DNA from: an uncultured Hellea sp.
Lineage (GTDB): Bacteria > Pseudomonadota > Alphaproteobacteria > Caulobacterales > Maricaulaceae
Direction: 5' to 3'
Assembly: GCA_938007935.1 (NCBI GenBank)
Contig: CALLMD010000031.1
Coordinates: 95,981 to 159,980 of the forward strand
Length of the DNA: 64,000 nt
Positions 34,820-45,512 of this stretch are shown here, piece by piece. Numbering within the stretch: the first letter of the stretch is position 1; each line of letters starts with the position of its first letter. Below the pieces are notes generated by a model, which saw only the letters and a list, made by a program, of their open reading frames with translations, searched no databases and was not told the DNA's origin. The position numbers were made by a program, and so were the translations under genes.

Positions 34820-35782
34820 ATGAAAAAGCTAATAATACCTTTGGCGCTTATTTTAAGCGCATGTGAGAACTCCAGCTCGGTACAGCTTGACAGCCCAGAG
34901 GGCATGACAGTGTTCAATGGGGTCTCAGACTCAGCGGTCGGGCAGGAGTCTGGAACAACGCGGTTATATAATAAAACAAGAGCAACAAATACATCCGCAT
35001 CCGCCCCTGTCCCGCCGCCCACTCCAGATACAAATAATAACAATCCTTCCGGCCTGAACTTCCTCGCTTATCGCTATAATTACGGCTTTAGGCTGCCCGC
35101 GCGCGCGGTTGCGGCAACGTCCAAATCCCATGCCCAGACCTGTCTGGATGCGGGGCCGCGCCTGTGCCAAGTCATCAACTCTTCAACATCGGCCTATAAT
35201 GAAGATAATGTAACCGCGAACCTATCCCTACGCGCGGAGCCAGACTGGCTTGAAGGCTTTAAAACCAGCATGCAAAGCAGCGTCGAGGCCGCCAAAGGCA
35301 AGATGACCAATAATAGCGTGAGCGCCGAAGACCTCACCCGTCAGATCTTAGATACAGATGCCCGCCTTAAAGCCCAAAAAACGCTAAGGGACAGGCTGCA
35401 AGGCCTTTTGGCAACACGCGATGCCAAGCTCAATGATTTACTCGCGCTGGAGCGCGAACTTGCCCGCGTACAAAGCCAAATTGAGAGCGCAACAACAACG
35501 CTAAATGTGCTGCGTAAACGCGTCTCGATGTCAGTCGTAAATATCAATTATCAAAGCGAAAGCGTCGCAGTCAGCCAAAGCGCCCTCGCCCCGATTGGCC
35601 GCGCCCTAAAAGGCTTTGTCGGCGGATTTTCCCGCGGACTAGCCGATGTAATCAACTTCTTAGCGGGTGTCTTGCCGTGGCTCTTAATTGTCATCTTACC
35701 CGCTCTATGGCTGTTTCGGCGCTGGTGGCGGAGCCGTTCAAGTAAAAAAAAGATAGCTAGGACAAAGCAAAGCCAGTCTTAG
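34820..35782 (+). CDS. DUF4349-domain lipoprotein
   Basis: 320 residues from the ATG at 34820 (GAGGCG site upstream; the ATG at 34808 leaves a four-residue leader). Lipobox ILSAC. A Pro/Asn-rich linker leads into the DUF4349 region: [20 protein letters not shown], a coiled coil ([27 protein letters not shown]) and [12 protein letters not shown], followed by one C-terminal membrane helix ([20 protein letters not shown]) and a basic tail. With the lipid anchor at one end and a helix at the other it could bridge the envelope; function unknown. Overlaps the convergent kinase gene by 26 bp. Confidence 0.82.
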   Translation: MKKLIIPLALILSACENSSSVQLDSPEGMTVFNGVSDSAVGQESGTTRLYNKTRATNTSASAPVPPPTPDTNNNNPSGLNFLAYRYNYGFRLPARAVAATSKSHAQTCLDAGPRLCQVINSSTSAYNEDNVTANLSLRAEPDWLEGFKTSMQSSVEAAKGKMTNNSVSAEDLTRQILDTDARLKAQKTLRDRLQGLLATRDAKLNDLLALERELARVQSQIESATTTLNVLRKRVSMSVVNINYQSESVAVSQSALAPIGRALKGFVGGFSRGLADVINFLAGVLPWLLIVILPALWLFRRWWRSRSSKKKIARTKQSQS

Positions 35783-37172
35783 ATACTGGCATTGATTGAA
35801 TGGGTATTGGCTCTGAGCTTAGCTGCTCTTCATCAACAATGCGGCGATCTAATGGCATCGTAATTTTAAAGTAAAAGGTTGTGCCGTGCCCGACATAGCT
35901 CACGAGATCCATCGTACCGCCCATCGTTTCAACAAGGTTTTTCGAGATGGTGAGCCCTAATCCAGTCCCCTGAACATCGCGGTCTCGGCGATTATTGACT
36001 TGTTCGAAACGCTGGAAAACACGCTTTGAATCTTCTTCTGAAATACCAACGCCGCTATCTCGCACATATACGGCTAAATCGAAATCGCCGTCAGTTTTGT
36101 AAAGCCCATCTACATGTATTGTAATGCCGCCTTCATGGGTAAATTTAACAGCATTTCCAATGAGGTTATTTATAACCTGTCTTAACCGTCCCTCATCACC
36201 GATAAAGCGGTGGGGTACGCCAGGCTTATAGTCTAGCTCAAGGCTTAAATTCTTGGCGTGAGCGGCAGGTTTATGTAAGGCAATCAATCCTTCTAATAAA
36301 TCCAAAAGAGAAAAACCTGCATTTTGCAAAACCATTTTCCCAGCATCAATCTTTGAAAGATCAAGAACATCATTAACAATCGCAACGAGGTTACGACTCG
36401 AATTATGCACGATTTCGGCATATTGTTTTTGCGTCGGGTCTAGCTCTGTCTTAAGCAGCAAGCCACTCATTCCGATTACACCGTTAAGCGGCGTACGAAG
36501 CTCATGGCTCATATTTGCCAAAAAGGCTGACTTTGATCTATCCGCGCTTTGTGCCTTTTCTATATTCGCTTCCAAGGTCCCAAAAAATCTGAGCATATTC
36601 ACGCTGAAAAAGGCGGCTGTGCAGGACACAATAACGAAGGCGATAGAGGCCTGCATAGCGCGTTGAAAGTTAGTTGCCGCAAATTTTTCCGCGCTGAACA
36701 TTAAAGGAAGTGGAGCCGTACTTGAAATGTAATATAAGCCCCATATCAAGGTGATAGCACCAAGCGTATAGGCTAAGACACTTCGCCAATTCCCGACATA
36801 ACCATTTAACAATGACCCCGCGATAATGAGCGGCAAAAGAGCCGAATTTATACCTGTATGCTCAGAAATCGCAGAAGCAAATACGCCTAAAAGTAAAAGA
36901 ACTGAATAGAACAAGGCATAGGCCATGAAGTTTTTCGAATAACGCAAAGTATGAATGGCTATAATGACCAGAATAGACGTTGTAACGGAAATCGTGTGAT
37001 CTAATGTCCAGCTCCCATAGCTGATACTCATAGAAATCATATTGATGATTTGGGATAAAACGAAAACCCAACCGATTAAATAAACGCCGCGCGCGCGCAT
37101 GATACTGGCAGTCGTCTTTAGCGCGTCAAAGCGTAAAAATCCTTCATATTTCTGAACTAAGGACTCTATCAC
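35757..37172 (-). CDS. Membrane sensor histidine kinase
   Basis: 471 residues. About six membrane helices (residues 30-190) without a clear periplasmic sensor, a short coiled coil, then HisKA with phospho-acceptor H223 in [18 protein letters not shown] and a HATPase domain (N box [15 protein letters not shown]1 [10 protein letters not shown] box FERFEQV, G2 [14 protein letters not shown]). No receiver domain. The HisKA type is that of BarA-like hybrid kinases. Its partner is not adjacent; divK and pleD receivers lie 4-6 kb away, but a link is only a possibility. It is read towards the DUF4349 gene. Confidence 0.9.
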   Translation of the reverse strand: MIESLVQKYEGFLRFDALKTTASIMRARGVYLIGWVFVLSQIINMISMSISYGSWTLDHTISVTTSILVIIAIHTLRYSKNFMAYALFYSVLLLLGVFASAISEHTGINSALLPLIIAGSLLNGYVGNWRSVLAYTLGAITLIWGLYYISSTAPLPLMFSAEKFAATNFQRAMQASIAFVIVSCTAAFFSVNMLRFFGTLEANIEKAQSADRSKSAFLANMSHELRTPLNGVIGMSGLLLKTELDPTQKQYAEIVHNSSRNLVAIVNDVLDLSKIDAGKMVLQNAGFSLLDLLEGLIALHKPAAHAKNLSLELDYKPGVPHRFIGDEGRLRQVINNLIGNAVKFTHEGGITIHVDGLYKTDGDFDLAVYVRDSGVGISEEDSKRVFQRFEQVNNRRDRDVQGTGLGLTISKNLVETMGGTMDLVSYVGHGTTFYFKITMPLDRRIVDEEQLSSEPIPIQSMPVSKTGFALS

Positions 37173-37267
37173 GGCTTGGAACGACTCCCCACAGGTTCAA
37201 TTATATCCAAGGGCTTATTATAGAGTCACAAATAATCCATTAAGGCTTCGTATAAACGGATATAAAA

Positions 37268-37300
37268 AAACCGCTTCGTGCATTTTGCAAGAAGCGGTTT
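37268..37300 (-). terminator. Rho-independent terminator of rpoD
   Basis: AAACCGCTTC / GAAGCGGTTT, perfect 10-bp stem with a 13-nt loop, followed on the minus strand by TTTTTTTATA. Starts 4 bp after the rpoD stop. Confidence 0.92.
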
Positions 37301-37303
37301 CTT

Positions 37304-39517
37304 TTATTGATCCAAGAAGCTGCGTAGCTTTCGGCTTCGGCTTGGATGTTTTAATTTCCTCAAAGCTTTGGCTTCAATTTGCCGAATACGTTCCCGCGTA
37401 ACCGAGAATTGCTGCCCAACCTCTTCAAGCGTGTGGTCGGTATTCATCCCGATACCAAAACGCATACGCAGCACGCGCTCTTCACGCGGCGTTAGCGAGG
37501 CAAGAACGCGGGTAGTAGTTTCGCGAAGATTTGACTGGATAGCCGCTTCAATTGGCAGAATAGCATTACTATCCTCGATGAAATCACCTAATTGGCTGTC
37601 TTCCTCATCCCCAATAGGGGTTTCAAGCGAAATAGGCTCTTTGGCGATTTTCATAACTTTGCGCACTTTTTCAAGCGGCATAGACAGCTTTGCGGCCAGC
37701 TCTTCTGGTGTCGGTTCGCGGCCAATTTCATGCAGGATTTGACGCGACGTACGCACAATTTTATTGATAGTCTCAATCATATGTACCGGAATACGAATGG
37801 TCCGCGCTTGGTCCGCAATAGAACGCGTAATCGCTTGGCGAATCCACCATGTCGCATATGTCGAAAATTTATAACCGCGGCGATATTCAAACTTATCGAC
37901 GGCCTTCATCAAACCGATATTACCTTCTTGAATTAAGTCGAGGAATTGCAGGCCGCGATTTGTGTATTTCTTGGCAATTGAAATCACGAGGCGTAGGTTA
38001 GCCTCAACCATTTCTTTCTTGGCTTGACGCGCTTCACGCTCACCTTTTTGTACCGTCTGGACAATGCGGCGAAACTCATCAACGGGCACACCTGTTTCTT
38101 GGGCAAGCTCGCCAATTTCGTCGCGAATTTTGACAATGGAAACACTTTCACGTTTTGCAAATCGCGCCCAAGCGTCAGATGTCGACGCCATATCCTCAAG
38201 CCATGTTGGCTTAAGTTCCGAGCCCAGATAGGATTTCAAAAATTCCTGTCTTGGAACGCCGTTACCATCGGCCAAGCGCATCAAGCGGCCTTCAAGGCTG
38301 ATAAAGCGCTTATTGATCATATAAAGCTGATCAATCAGGGCTTCGATACGGGCATTATTGAGCTGAAGTGACTTAATCTCTTCGATGATTTCATTTTGAA
38401 TTTGTTCAAATTCTTCATGTTGCGGGCGGCGTAGCTTTTTACCAGAGAGGCGCGCACGGATTTGCATTTGCTGCAATTTCTGGAACCGGCCAAAATCCTG
38501 AGAAATACGGTCAAGCTTTGCCATGATGTCTTCACGCAGCGCAGCTTCCATATTTGCCATAGAGAGGTTGGTTTTATCTTCTTCCTCATCCTCATCGTCA
38601 TCAATGGGCTTTTCACCCTCTTTATAATCACGATTGATTTCGATTTTGGTTTTACCATTATCAAATTTCTGGGCGAGATCTTCGGGCGTGGCCTCAAGCT
38701 CGCCTTTCTCGATTTTTTCGCGGCGAACAGCGGCTTGGGAGCGGTCTTCCTGAATATTACCAATGGCGCGGTTATATGTCGTATCGAGATCAATAATATC
38801 TCTAAGCAGGATACGGCCTTCTTCAAGTTCCTCGCGCCAGACCATAATCGCTTCGAAAGTTAGCGCAGACTCGCACAAGCCCTTAATCATCGTATTACGG
38901 CCAGCCTCAATACGCTTGGCAATCGCAATCTCGCCTTCACGTGAGAGCAGTTCAACAACGCCCATTTCTCGCAGATACATCCGAACAGGATCATCCGTGC
39001 GGTCAAGATCATCTTTGGAGTTACCGCCTTTGACCGTCGTCGTTTCAGGACGGGCCAGCGTTTTCGACCCGTAAGTCGGCTCATCTTTTTCATCAATCAC
39101 GGAAATGCCCATTTCGGACAATTGCGCTAATGTGATTTCAATATCTTCGGCTGTGATGCCTTCGATTTTAATGTGCTTGTAAAGCTCTTTGGTCGTAATC
39201 AGGCCAGACTTTTTGGCCACAACGATCATGCGTTTAACATCGGTATCTTCAAGATCAAGACGATAGGTCAGCACTTTAGGCTTTGGCGGGGCAACTTCTG
39301 TTGTCACCTCATTTTCCGCTGCCAAGGCCGCGGCCTTTTTGGCTTCAGCTGCTGTTGGCTTTTTCGCCGCTGTTTTCTTGACGGCAGCTTTCTTAGCAGC
39401 AGGTTTTTTTGCGGCTGGCTTTTTTGCCGCCGTTTTCTTAGCAGCTGGCTTCTTTTCGGCAGGTTCTTTGGCAGCCGTTTTTTTGGCAGACTTCGTTTTA
39501 GTGGCAGCTTTGGCCAT
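37304..39517 (-). CDS. rpoD: Primary sigma factor RpoD with Lys/Ala-rich N-terminal extension
   Basis: 737-residue housekeeping sigma-70. The first 65 or so residues are [13 protein letters not shown] repeats resembling histone H1 tails. Region 1.1 follows ([22 protein letters not shown]), then 1.2 ([29 protein letters not shown]), an acidic non-conserved insert ([11 protein letters not shown]), region 2 ([57 protein letters not shown]), region 3 and region 4 ([27 protein letters not shown]). It directs RNA polymerase to general promoters. The rest of the protein is standard. It follows dnaG in a probable operon of macromolecular-synthesis type. Confidence 0.98.
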   Translation of the reverse strand: MAKAATKTKSAKKTAAKEPAEKKPAAKKTAAKKPAAKKPAAKKAAVKKTAAKKPTAAEAKKAAALAAENEVTTEVAPPKPKVLTYRLDLEDTDVKRMIVVAKKSGLITTKELYKHIKIEGITAEDIEITLAQLSEMGISVIDEKDEPTYGSKTLARPETTTVKGGNSKDDLDRTDDPVRMYLREMGVVELLSREGEIAIAKRIEAGRNTMIKGLCESALTFEAIMVWREELEEGRILLRDIIDLDTTYNRAIGNIQEDRSQAAVRREKIEKGELEATPEDLAQKFDNGKTKIEINRDYKEGEKPIDDDEDEEEDKTNLSMANMEAALREDIMAKLDRISQDFGRFQKLQQMQIRARLSGKKLRRPQHEEFEQIQNEIIEEIKSLQLNNARIEALIDQLYMINKRFISLEGRLMRLADGNGVPRQEFLKSYLGSELKPTWLEDMASTSDAWARFAKRESVSIVKIRDEIGELAQETGVPVDEFRRIVQTVQKGEREARQAKKEMVEANLRLVISIAKKYTNRGLQFLDLIQEGNIGLMKAVDKFEYRRGYKFSTYATWWIRQAITRSIADQARTIRIPVHMIETINKIVRTSRQILHEIGREPTPEELAAKLSMPLEKVRKVMKIAKEPISLETPIGDEEDSQLGDFIEDSNAILPIEAAIQSNLRETTTRVLASLTPREERVLRMRFGIGMNTDHTLEEVGQQFSVTRERIRQIEAKALRKLKHPSRSRKLRSFLDQ

Positions 39518-39620
39518 ATGTAATTACTCCGGCAAAAGGCCGCGCTACAGCAAGGCCCTTAAAAATACGTTTAGCCCGCCGCTCACACTCATTAAAAATG
39601 AGGGATCGGAAGGCCGAATC

Positions 39621-41447
39621 TTATTCCTGCGAGCTTTTTAAGGCCCGCATTCGACGCATTAACGCGTCACTATTATCACTGCGGATAGCATCCGCCATTA
39701 GGGACCGAGCTTCATCGCTATCATCATCAGTTTGGGCTTGCCCGGTCAGGGCGGCGGCCTCGTCTTGCCAAAGAGCCGTACGTGTGTCCAAATCTGCGTC
39801 TGCTCCGCCCATCGCCGCTTTGATCAACAAACGGTCCCGCGCGAATTCACGATGAAGGTTTTTCAATCCTTCGGCCTCTATATGGGCATTTAATGAAGAC
39901 TTTTCAACCGCTTTTGTTGTCCGCCAATATGAAAGTAATATGCGCTGCATTTGCGCGCATGAAGAGGTGGTAAAAGTCAGCTCAAAAAGGGTCTCATCAA
40001 TACGGGGTAATAGCTCAGGCCACTCTAATATGGCTCCAATGAGCCTTTTTTCACGACTAGACGCCATGGCATTGGGCTTCATATCCGCTTTCATCGCAGG
40101 TGAAGCTTTGCGTTGGCGGGGATGACTCCAATTATTCCATTGTCCTTTATTCGCTGACTTTCTGCGGCCAAACTCAGCATCAAAACGATCAAGCAAAGCG
40201 GTTTGATATTGCGCGCGCACATCATCATGGGTGATCTCTTTAAGCGCGGCAAAAATACGGGATTTCAGACCCGCTTTCGCCTCTGGAGTCGTCAAAGGCT
40301 CCGCGCTGACTTCGCGCTGCCACAACATCTCAACCAACGGAGATGCCCGATCGAGCACATCTTGCATCGCTGTCTTGCCCTTGGATTTAATCAAATCATC
40401 AGGATCCAGCCCTTTAGGAAGCAGAGCAAAGCGCAAGCTTTGACCCGGACGAATATGAGGGAGCGCACGCTCAATCGACCTAAAGGCCGCGCGCTGCCCC
40501 GCGCTATCCCCATCAAAACAAAGTATAGGCTCTGGCCCTGCCCGCCATAGCAGCGCCAGCTGGTCCTCGGTCAAGGCTGTGCCCATAGGCGCAACAGCGT
40601 GCTCAAACCCGGCGCGGGATAAAGCAATAACATCCATGTAACCTTCGGCCACAATCATCCCCCGCGCGCCATTTTGCGGATTGGATATCGCTTTTCGCGC
40701 GCGGTGATAATTATAGAGCAGCTGCCCCTTTTGGAAAATTGGCGTCTCGGGCGAGTTGAGATATTTGGCCTTGGCATCCTTCTCCATCGCGCGGCCGCCA
40801 AAAGCCACCAAACGCCCGCGGCTATCATGGATTGGAAACATGATACGATTTCTAAACCGGTCCCATGGTTCTCGGCCTTTATCCTCTGGTTCTATGATAA
40901 GCCCCGCCTCTATCAACATGCGCGCAGAAGCGCCTTGCTGCATCAGCTCATCTTTAAGCGCAGAAAAATGATTAGGCGCAAAGCCCATGCCGAAATTTGA
41001 GGCCGCGGTTTTCGTCAGCCCTCTATTTTTCAGATACTCTCGCGCGCCGCTTCCCACATCACGGTAGAGCGATTTTTCAAAAAAGACCTGCGCCTGTTCC
41101 ATCCAGCTTATTGTCTTTTTATTGCGCGCGGCGCGGCGCTCTGCATCTGGGTCAGCCTTTGGCATTTCCATACCCGCCATTTCCGCAAGTCTTTCAACCG
41201 CTTCGGGAAAGGATAACCCTTCGACCTCCATTAAAAATGAAATGGCATCCCCATGCTTTCCCGAGGAAAAACAATGATAAAATCCTTTTTCATCATTGAC
41301 GAAAAAGCTGGGTGTTTTCTCATTGGTGAAGGGGGATAGCCCTGCAAATTCACGGCCCTGACGCTTGAGTTTAACATGACGGCCAACCACATCCGAGGGA
41401 CGGATGCGGGCTTTTATCTCTTCGAGGAAGGATTCACCAAAACGCAT
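39621..41447 (-). CDS. dnaG: DNA primase
   Basis: 608 residues; makes RNA primers at the replication fork. The N-terminal zinc-ribbon fold is present (GLSPFTNEKTPSFF and FYHCFSSGKHGD), but the four metal ligands read S38, T41, C59, S62, so zinc is presumably not bound. TOPRIM core: MIVAEGYMDVIAL with the catalytic Glu, and ILCFDGDSAGQRAA with the metal-binding Asp residues. A C-terminal helicase-binding domain follows. Loss of zinc ligands is, to my recollection, common in alphaproteobacterial DnaG. It lies upstream of rpoD with a 103-bp gap. Confidence 0.97.
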   Translation of the reverse strand: MRFGESFLEEIKARIRPSDVVGRHVKLKRQGREFAGLSPFTNEKTPSFFVNDEKGFYHCFSSGKHGDAISFLMEVEGLSFPEAVERLAEMAGMEMPKADPDAERRAARNKKTISWMEQAQVFFEKSLYRDVGSGAREYLKNRGLTKTAASNFGMGFAPNHFSALKDELMQQGASARMLIEAGLIIEPEDKGREPWDRFRNRIMFPIHDSRGRLVAFGGRAMEKDAKAKYLNSPETPIFQKGQLLYNYHRARKAISNPQNGARGMIVAEGYMDVIALSRAGFEHAVAPMGTALTEDQLALLWRAGPEPILCFDGDSAGQRAAFRSIERALPHIRPGQSLRFALLPKGLDPDDLIKSKGKTAMQDVLDRASPLVEMLWQREVSAEPLTTPEAKAGLKSRIFAALKEITHDDVRAQYQTALLDRFDAEFGRRKSANKGQWNNWSHPRQRKASPAMKADMKPNAMASSREKRLIGAILEWPELLPRIDETLFELTFTTSSCAQMQRILLSYWRTTKAVEKSSLNAHIEAEGLKNLHREFARDRLLIKAAMGGADADLDTRTALWQDEAAALTGQAQTDDDSDEARSLMADAIRSDNSDALMRRMRALKSSQE

Positions 41448-41512
41448 AGGCTTTAATCTAAAGACTAAACGAGAATAAAGCGAGTCGACGAGGCAGATTG
41501 CCTGTTAATACG

Positions 41513-42874
41513 TTAGGCCGCCTCTTTATAGCTGGCAGGGACAACTTGATTGCGCCCCCCATGCTTGGCCTTATAGAGCGCGTCATCAGCGCGTTTGAAA
41601 ACATCACGTAATTGCTCGCCTTTCTGGACCTGCGCAACGCCAGCGCTGGTCGTTATACGCAGCGCCTGACCATCGACAAAAACAGGTGTCCCTGCAATAA
41701 GAGATCTCACGCGGTCGGCAGCCATTAAAGCATCAGCTTCGTTTGTTTTTGGCATAGCGATCATAAATTCTTCGCCCCCATAACGGCTAACCACGTCAAC
41801 GGCGCGCATATTTGTGGCTAGTCTTGCGGCGATTTCTTTTAGGATTTGATCGCCCATATCATGCCCTAAAATATCATTGACGCGCTTAAAGTGATCAATA
41901 TCGAATACCATGATTGAAAAGGGAAGGTCATTATCTTCCAAATCACTGAAAAATGGCTTGATAGACCGTTCAAAATACCGACGATTGCCCAACCCTGTCA
42001 GCGGGTCTGATACCACCATTTCAAGGTTTTCATTAAAGTTTTCACGCAGGCTATCCGCGTAAAATTTGCGGCGTAATAATGTATTTACGCGGGCGTGCAT
42101 CTCTTGCTTTTCTATCGGACGCATAAGAGAGTCGTTAATGCCGATATCATAAGCCCGCACCAATCTGGCATCATCCTCTGGGTCGGCGACAATCAAGATT
42201 GGAATATCTCGCGTTGATTCATTAAAACGAATGCTCGCACAAACACGAAGCCCATCAAAACTTTGAGACACCAAACTGACAATAATCAGATCGACACCTG
42301 ACGCTGCCATTTTTAGGCCCTTAACGGGTTCTCCTTCAACAATAACCTTATGGGTTTTACTCAAAGGCTTAGAAATTTTATCCGCCCGCAGGTCTTGATC
42401 TTCAATCAATAAAATTTTGCCTGCACGCTGACTAATTTTTTCTAACAAAGGTCTTGAATTCTCACTGGTGTGACCCGTATGGCTGAGCAATTGATCCGTC
42501 ACCATTTTGAGCCGCAATAAAGAGCGGACGCGCGCCATCAGATTAAAATCATCAATAGGCTTGGTTATGAAATCATCCGCGCCAGCTTCAAGCCCTGCAA
42601 TTCGGTCTTTTGTTTCTTCAAGCGCTGTGACCATGATAACAGGAATATGCCATGTATCTGGATTTTGCTTAAGTTTTTCACAGGCCTCAAACCCATTCAT
42701 CCCCGGCATCATCGCGTCCATAAGAATGAGGTCTAGTTTTTCTTTGCCCGCAATTTCGAGCGCTTCCTCGCCGCTGCGCGCAGTTACAACATCATAATAT
42801 TCAGCTTGCAGTTTAACTTCCAACAAATGAATGTTGGGGGCCAAATCATCGACTATGAGTATGCGGGCCGACAT
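41513..42874 (-). CDS. pleD: PleD-type diguanylate cyclase response regulator
   Basis: 453 residues: receiver 1 (ILIVDDLAPNIHLLE, phospho-site in LDLILMDAMMPGMNG, Lys in DDFITKPID), receiver 2 degenerate (ILLIEDQDLRADK, SLVSQSFDG), then GGDEF domain (DPLTGLGNRRYFE; active loop RYGGEEF). An RxxD product-inhibition site (RAVD) stands five residues before GGEEF. Makes cyclic-di-GMP when phosphorylated and controls the swarmer-to-stalked change in Caulobacter. It lies 9 bp after divK on the same strand, as in Caulobacter. A 15-nt palindromic motif follows the stop at 41490-41504. Confidence 0.95.
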   Translation of the reverse strand: MSARILIVDDLAPNIHLLEVKLQAEYYDVVTARSGEEALEIAGKEKLDLILMDAMMPGMNGFEACEKLKQNPDTWHIPVIMVTALEETKDRIAGLEAGADDFITKPIDDFNLMARVRSLLRLKMVTDQLLSHTGHTSENSRPLLEKISQRAGKILLIEDQDLRADKISKPLSKTHKVIVEGEPVKGLKMAASGVDLIIVSLVSQSFDGLRVCASIRFNESTRDIPILIVADPEDDARLVRAYDIGINDSLMRPIEKQEMHARVNTLLRRKFYADSLRENFNENLEMVVSDPLTGLGNRRYFERSIKPFFSDLEDNDLPFSIMVFDIDHFKRVNDILGHDMGDQILKEIAARLATNMRAVDVVSRYGGEEFMIAMPKTNEADALMAADRVRSLIAGTPVFVDGQALRITTSAGVAQVQKGEQLRDVFKRADDALYKAKHGGRNQVVPASYKEAA

Positions 42875-42883
42875 TGCGCCGCC

Positions 42884-43267
42884 CTATGCCGCTTCGGCGA
42901 ATTTCCGTACTGTAGCCAAAAATGATGACACAGTAATCGGCTTCGCGATGTAGGCCTCACAGCCGCCATCCCGAATACGTTTCTCATCGCCCTTCATCGC
43001 AAATGCCGTGACCGCTACAACGGGAATATCGGCAAGAGCGTCATCATCCTTTAGCCACTTCGTGACTTCCAGTCCCGAAACTTCTGGCAATTGAATATCC
43101 ATCAAAATCAAATCAGGTTTGAAAGAGCGCGCCATGCTAATAGCTTTCAGCCCTTCGCGTGTTTGACGGGTTTCATATCCATGCGCGTCAAGTAAGTCCG
43201 CGAACAATTTCATGTTCAGCTCATTATCTTCAACTATGAGGACTTTTTTCGGCATGATTTTTAACAT
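42884..43267 (-). CDS. divK: Single-domain response regulator DivK
   Basis: 127-residue receiver with no output domain. [27 protein letters not shown], phospho-Asp in [21 protein letters not shown], and [16 protein letters not shown]...AYIAKPI match DivK very closely. In Caulobacter it binds and switches the cell-polarity kinases DivJ/PleC and inhibits the CckA-CtrA pathway through DivL. A GCGGAA site supports the 43267 start, while the family sequence begins at the Met five codons in (43255). Operon with pleD; intergenic 43268-43460 holds the divergent promoters of divK and dinB. Confidence 0.96.
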   Translation of the reverse strand: MLKIMPKKVLIVEDNELNMKLFADLLDAHGYETRQTREGLKAISMARSFKPDLILMDIQLPEVSGLEVTKWLKDDDALADIPVVAVTAFAMKGDEKRIRDGGCEAYIAKPITVSSFLATVRKFAEAA

Positions 43268-43406
43268 ATTTCCGCTTCACCAATTACGGGACGTTGCCCG
43301 CAGTTATTATCTATCCTCATCTTATGACAGAATATCATTAATCAAGAGTGTGTCTGACTTTAGGTTTCGATTAACCATAATGAGTCTTCACATCTTCTTA
43401 TTTATA

Positions 43407-43421
43407 GAACATATAAAGAAC
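43407..43421. promoter_or_regulatory. LexA (SOS) box before dinB
   Basis: GAAC-ATATAAA-GAAC is the reverse complement of the alphaproteobacterial LexA consensus GTTC-N7-GTTC, an exact match at all eight fixed bases. It ends 39 bp upstream of the dinB ATG, so dinB is probably DNA-damage inducible. Confidence 0.8.
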
Positions 43422-43460
43422 ATAAATTAAGGAGTTCTGAATCTGTCAAAGCTTGCAAAC

Positions 43461-44774
43461 ATGACGAAACTATGTCGCGACTGCGCAGCGCCCGCGACAG
43501 GAAAAACCTGCGCGGCTTGCGGTTCAACACGCCTTATCGCGCATCCGGAAATAAACGATCTGACTATTGCTCATGTCGATTGCGATGCGTTTTATTGTTC
43601 GGTTGAAAAGCGCGATAACCCGGATATTCGCGATAAGCCTGTCATTGTTGGCGGGGGTCAGCGCGGCGTTGTTTCTGCCGCCTGTTATCATGCCCGCATT
43701 TACGGCGTGCGCTCGGCGATGCCCATGTTCAAAGCGCTTAAGCTCTGCCCCGACGTCGTTGTTGTCAGAGGCGATATGGGTAAATATGCACGTGAAGGGG
43801 CCAAAATACGCGAGATGATGCGTGACCTCACCCCCCTCGTCGAGCCGCTCTCGATAGATGAAGCTTTTTTGGACCTTTCCGGCACCCAGCAAATACATGG
43901 CCGTACGCCAGCGCAAAGCCTGATTAAGCTTCAACAAGATATTTTAGATAAGGTTGGCGTAACCGTATCAGTCGGGCTCTCTTATAATAAGTTTTTAGCC
44001 AAAACCGCATCGGACCTCGACAAGCCCAATGGTTTTGCCATTATTGGTAAAGCCGAGGCACTTGATTTTCTGCGTGATAAGCCTGTTGAATTTATATACG
44101 GCGTCGGCCCCGCCTTTACGCGTAGCCTGAATAAAGTTGGCATACGCACCATTGCCGATGTGAGGCGGCAAAGCGATAAGTCCATGGCTAATCAATTTGG
44201 CGATATGGGTTTGCATCTGGCCCGTCTGGCCCGCGCCGAGGATTTCCGCCCCGTAAAGCCGACAAGCAAACGCAAATCGGTCTCCGCCGAGACGACCTTT
44301 AACGAAGATATTTCTGATCTCGAAGCGCTTAAAGACAAATTATGGCAAGTCTGCCTGAAAACAGCGGATAGCAGCAAGGCCAAGAACCTTGCGGGCACGG
44401 TTGTGACCTTCAAACTCAAAACCAAGCAATTTGAGTCGATTACGCGGCGGCGCACCCTGCCCCAACCTGTTCAGCTTGCGGACGCCATTTTTAGAACCTG
44501 CTTGCCCCTGCTTGAGAAAGAAGCCAATGGCCGCAAGTTCCGCCTTATTGGCGCGGGTATTTCGGGGCTCACCTCACCCGTTGGCGATAGCGGAGACTTA
44601 TTAGATCCCTACGCTATGAAACGCGGTTTGGCTGAACGGGCTTCGGATAAAGCGCGGGCCAAATTTGGTAAAAATGCTGTCATGACGGGGCGCGGGTTTA
44701 AACTCGCCAAGGCACGCGAAAATAAGGCCGTGTCTTTGCCCAGTAAAATACGCCCCGATAGCGCCGAGGATTAA
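43461..44774 (+). CDS. dinB: DNA polymerase IV with N-terminal Cys4 knuckle
   Basis: 437-residue Y-family translesion polymerase. Residues 5-20 hold CxxC-x8-CxxC (C5, C8, C17, C20), a zinc knuckle found on many alphaproteobacterial DinB proteins. The palm follows: IAHVDCDAFYCSVEKRDNP with the first catalytic Asp, YGVRSAMP, and SIDEAFLDLSGT with the catalytic Asp-Glu pair. Then come the thumb HhH (FIYGVGPAFTRSLNKVGI) and the little finger. It bypasses damaged bases. The SOS box just upstream indicates LexA control. The nearest strong ribosome site (AAGGAG, 43429-43434) is 26 bp from the ATG, so start or leader use is unusual. Confidence 0.95.
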   Translation: MTKLCRDCAAPATGKTCAACGSTRLIAHPEINDLTIAHVDCDAFYCSVEKRDNPDIRDKPVIVGGGQRGVVSAACYHARIYGVRSAMPMFKALKLCPDVVVVRGDMGKYAREGAKIREMMRDLTPLVEPLSIDEAFLDLSGTQQIHGRTPAQSLIKLQQDILDKVGVTVSVGLSYNKFLAKTASDLDKPNGFAIIGKAEALDFLRDKPVEFIYGVGPAFTRSLNKVGIRTIADVRRQSDKSMANQFGDMGLHLARLARAEDFRPVKPTSKRKSVSAETTFNEDISDLEALKDKLWQVCLKTADSSKAKNLAGTVVTFKLKTKQFESITRRRTLPQPVQLADAIFRTCLPLLEKEANGRKFRLIGAGISGLTSPVGDSGDLLDPYAMKRGLAERASDKARAKFGKNAVMTGRGFKLAKARENKAVSLPSKIRPDSAED

Positions 44775-44775
44775 G

Positions 44776-45471
44776 CTAACTAAATTTAGACGGCCGTCCT
44801 TTTTCTATCCAAGCAACAATCGCTGCGAAAAGACAAAAGATTGTCAGCGTGGCAAATCCTAGTGTGCGACCTTGCAGGCCGTCACTCATATCAAAAGTCC
44901 CAGCTTTAACAGCCAACCCTGGCATTAAAACGACTGCAGCTTGCAGCACCGCCATAAACAAAAACAGACACCATATTGCGATATTATATTTTGGGCTCTT
45001 GGCTCGCGTGACTTTTTGCCAGAACAAAAATCCAGCCGCCATTAAACCCATTTCCAAAACATACGCCATGACCGGGAAGTTCCATAGCGAGAAGCCAAAC
45101 ATAACATCGCTACCGGGGTAGAGCGGCAAATCTGGTCGGTGGACAATCAAATCTAAAAACCAGTGCGAGAATACCAAGCCCGCAATGACCCAAAAGCCGC
45201 GCATCCCCGCAGAGGGTTTCAGAGCCCGAAATAGCCCGCCACAAAAAAGAGCCAATAACAGAGACGTCACCAATGAATGGGACCACGGGATGTTAAAGAG
45301 CGGCACCCCATCAACGACGCTCCCGGCTCCTTCTATTCCCAATATCGTCAAGATTGACCACAGCAGGTCCATCGCCTGAACCGCAAGAAAGCCTTGCCAC
45401 AGCGTCACAAGAGGCTCCCCATGTCCGCGCTGCGTGTCAAATACCGCTGGACCGTAATGACCTATAAACAT
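44776..45471 (-). CDS. Multi-pass membrane protein, YdjM-like (predicted metal-dependent hydrolase)
   Basis: 231 residues with about six membrane helices. It carries conserved His/Asp residues at membrane edges: GHYGPAVF, FNIPWSHSLVTSLL and FSHWFLDLIVHRPDLPLY, the pattern of the YdjM/LexA-binding family of predicted membrane-bound metal hydrolases. Real activity is unknown for most members. It converges with dinB, one base apart from its stop, so both genes are tightly packed but not co-transcribed. Confidence 0.72.
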   Translation of the reverse strand: MFIGHYGPAVFDTQRGHGEPLVTLWQGFLAVQAMDLLWSILTILGIEGAGSVVDGVPLFNIPWSHSLVTSLLLALFCGGLFRALKPSAGMRGFWVIAGLVFSHWFLDLIVHRPDLPLYPGSDVMFGFSLWNFPVMAYVLEMGLMAAGFLFWQKVTRAKSPKYNIAIWCLFLFMAVLQAAVVLMPGLAVKAGTFDMSDGLQGRTLGFATLTIFCLFAAIVAWIEKGRPSKFS

Positions 45472-45512
45472 GTTAGCCCCTTTTTACTTTATGCGCCTCT
45501 AATTCGAGGCCC

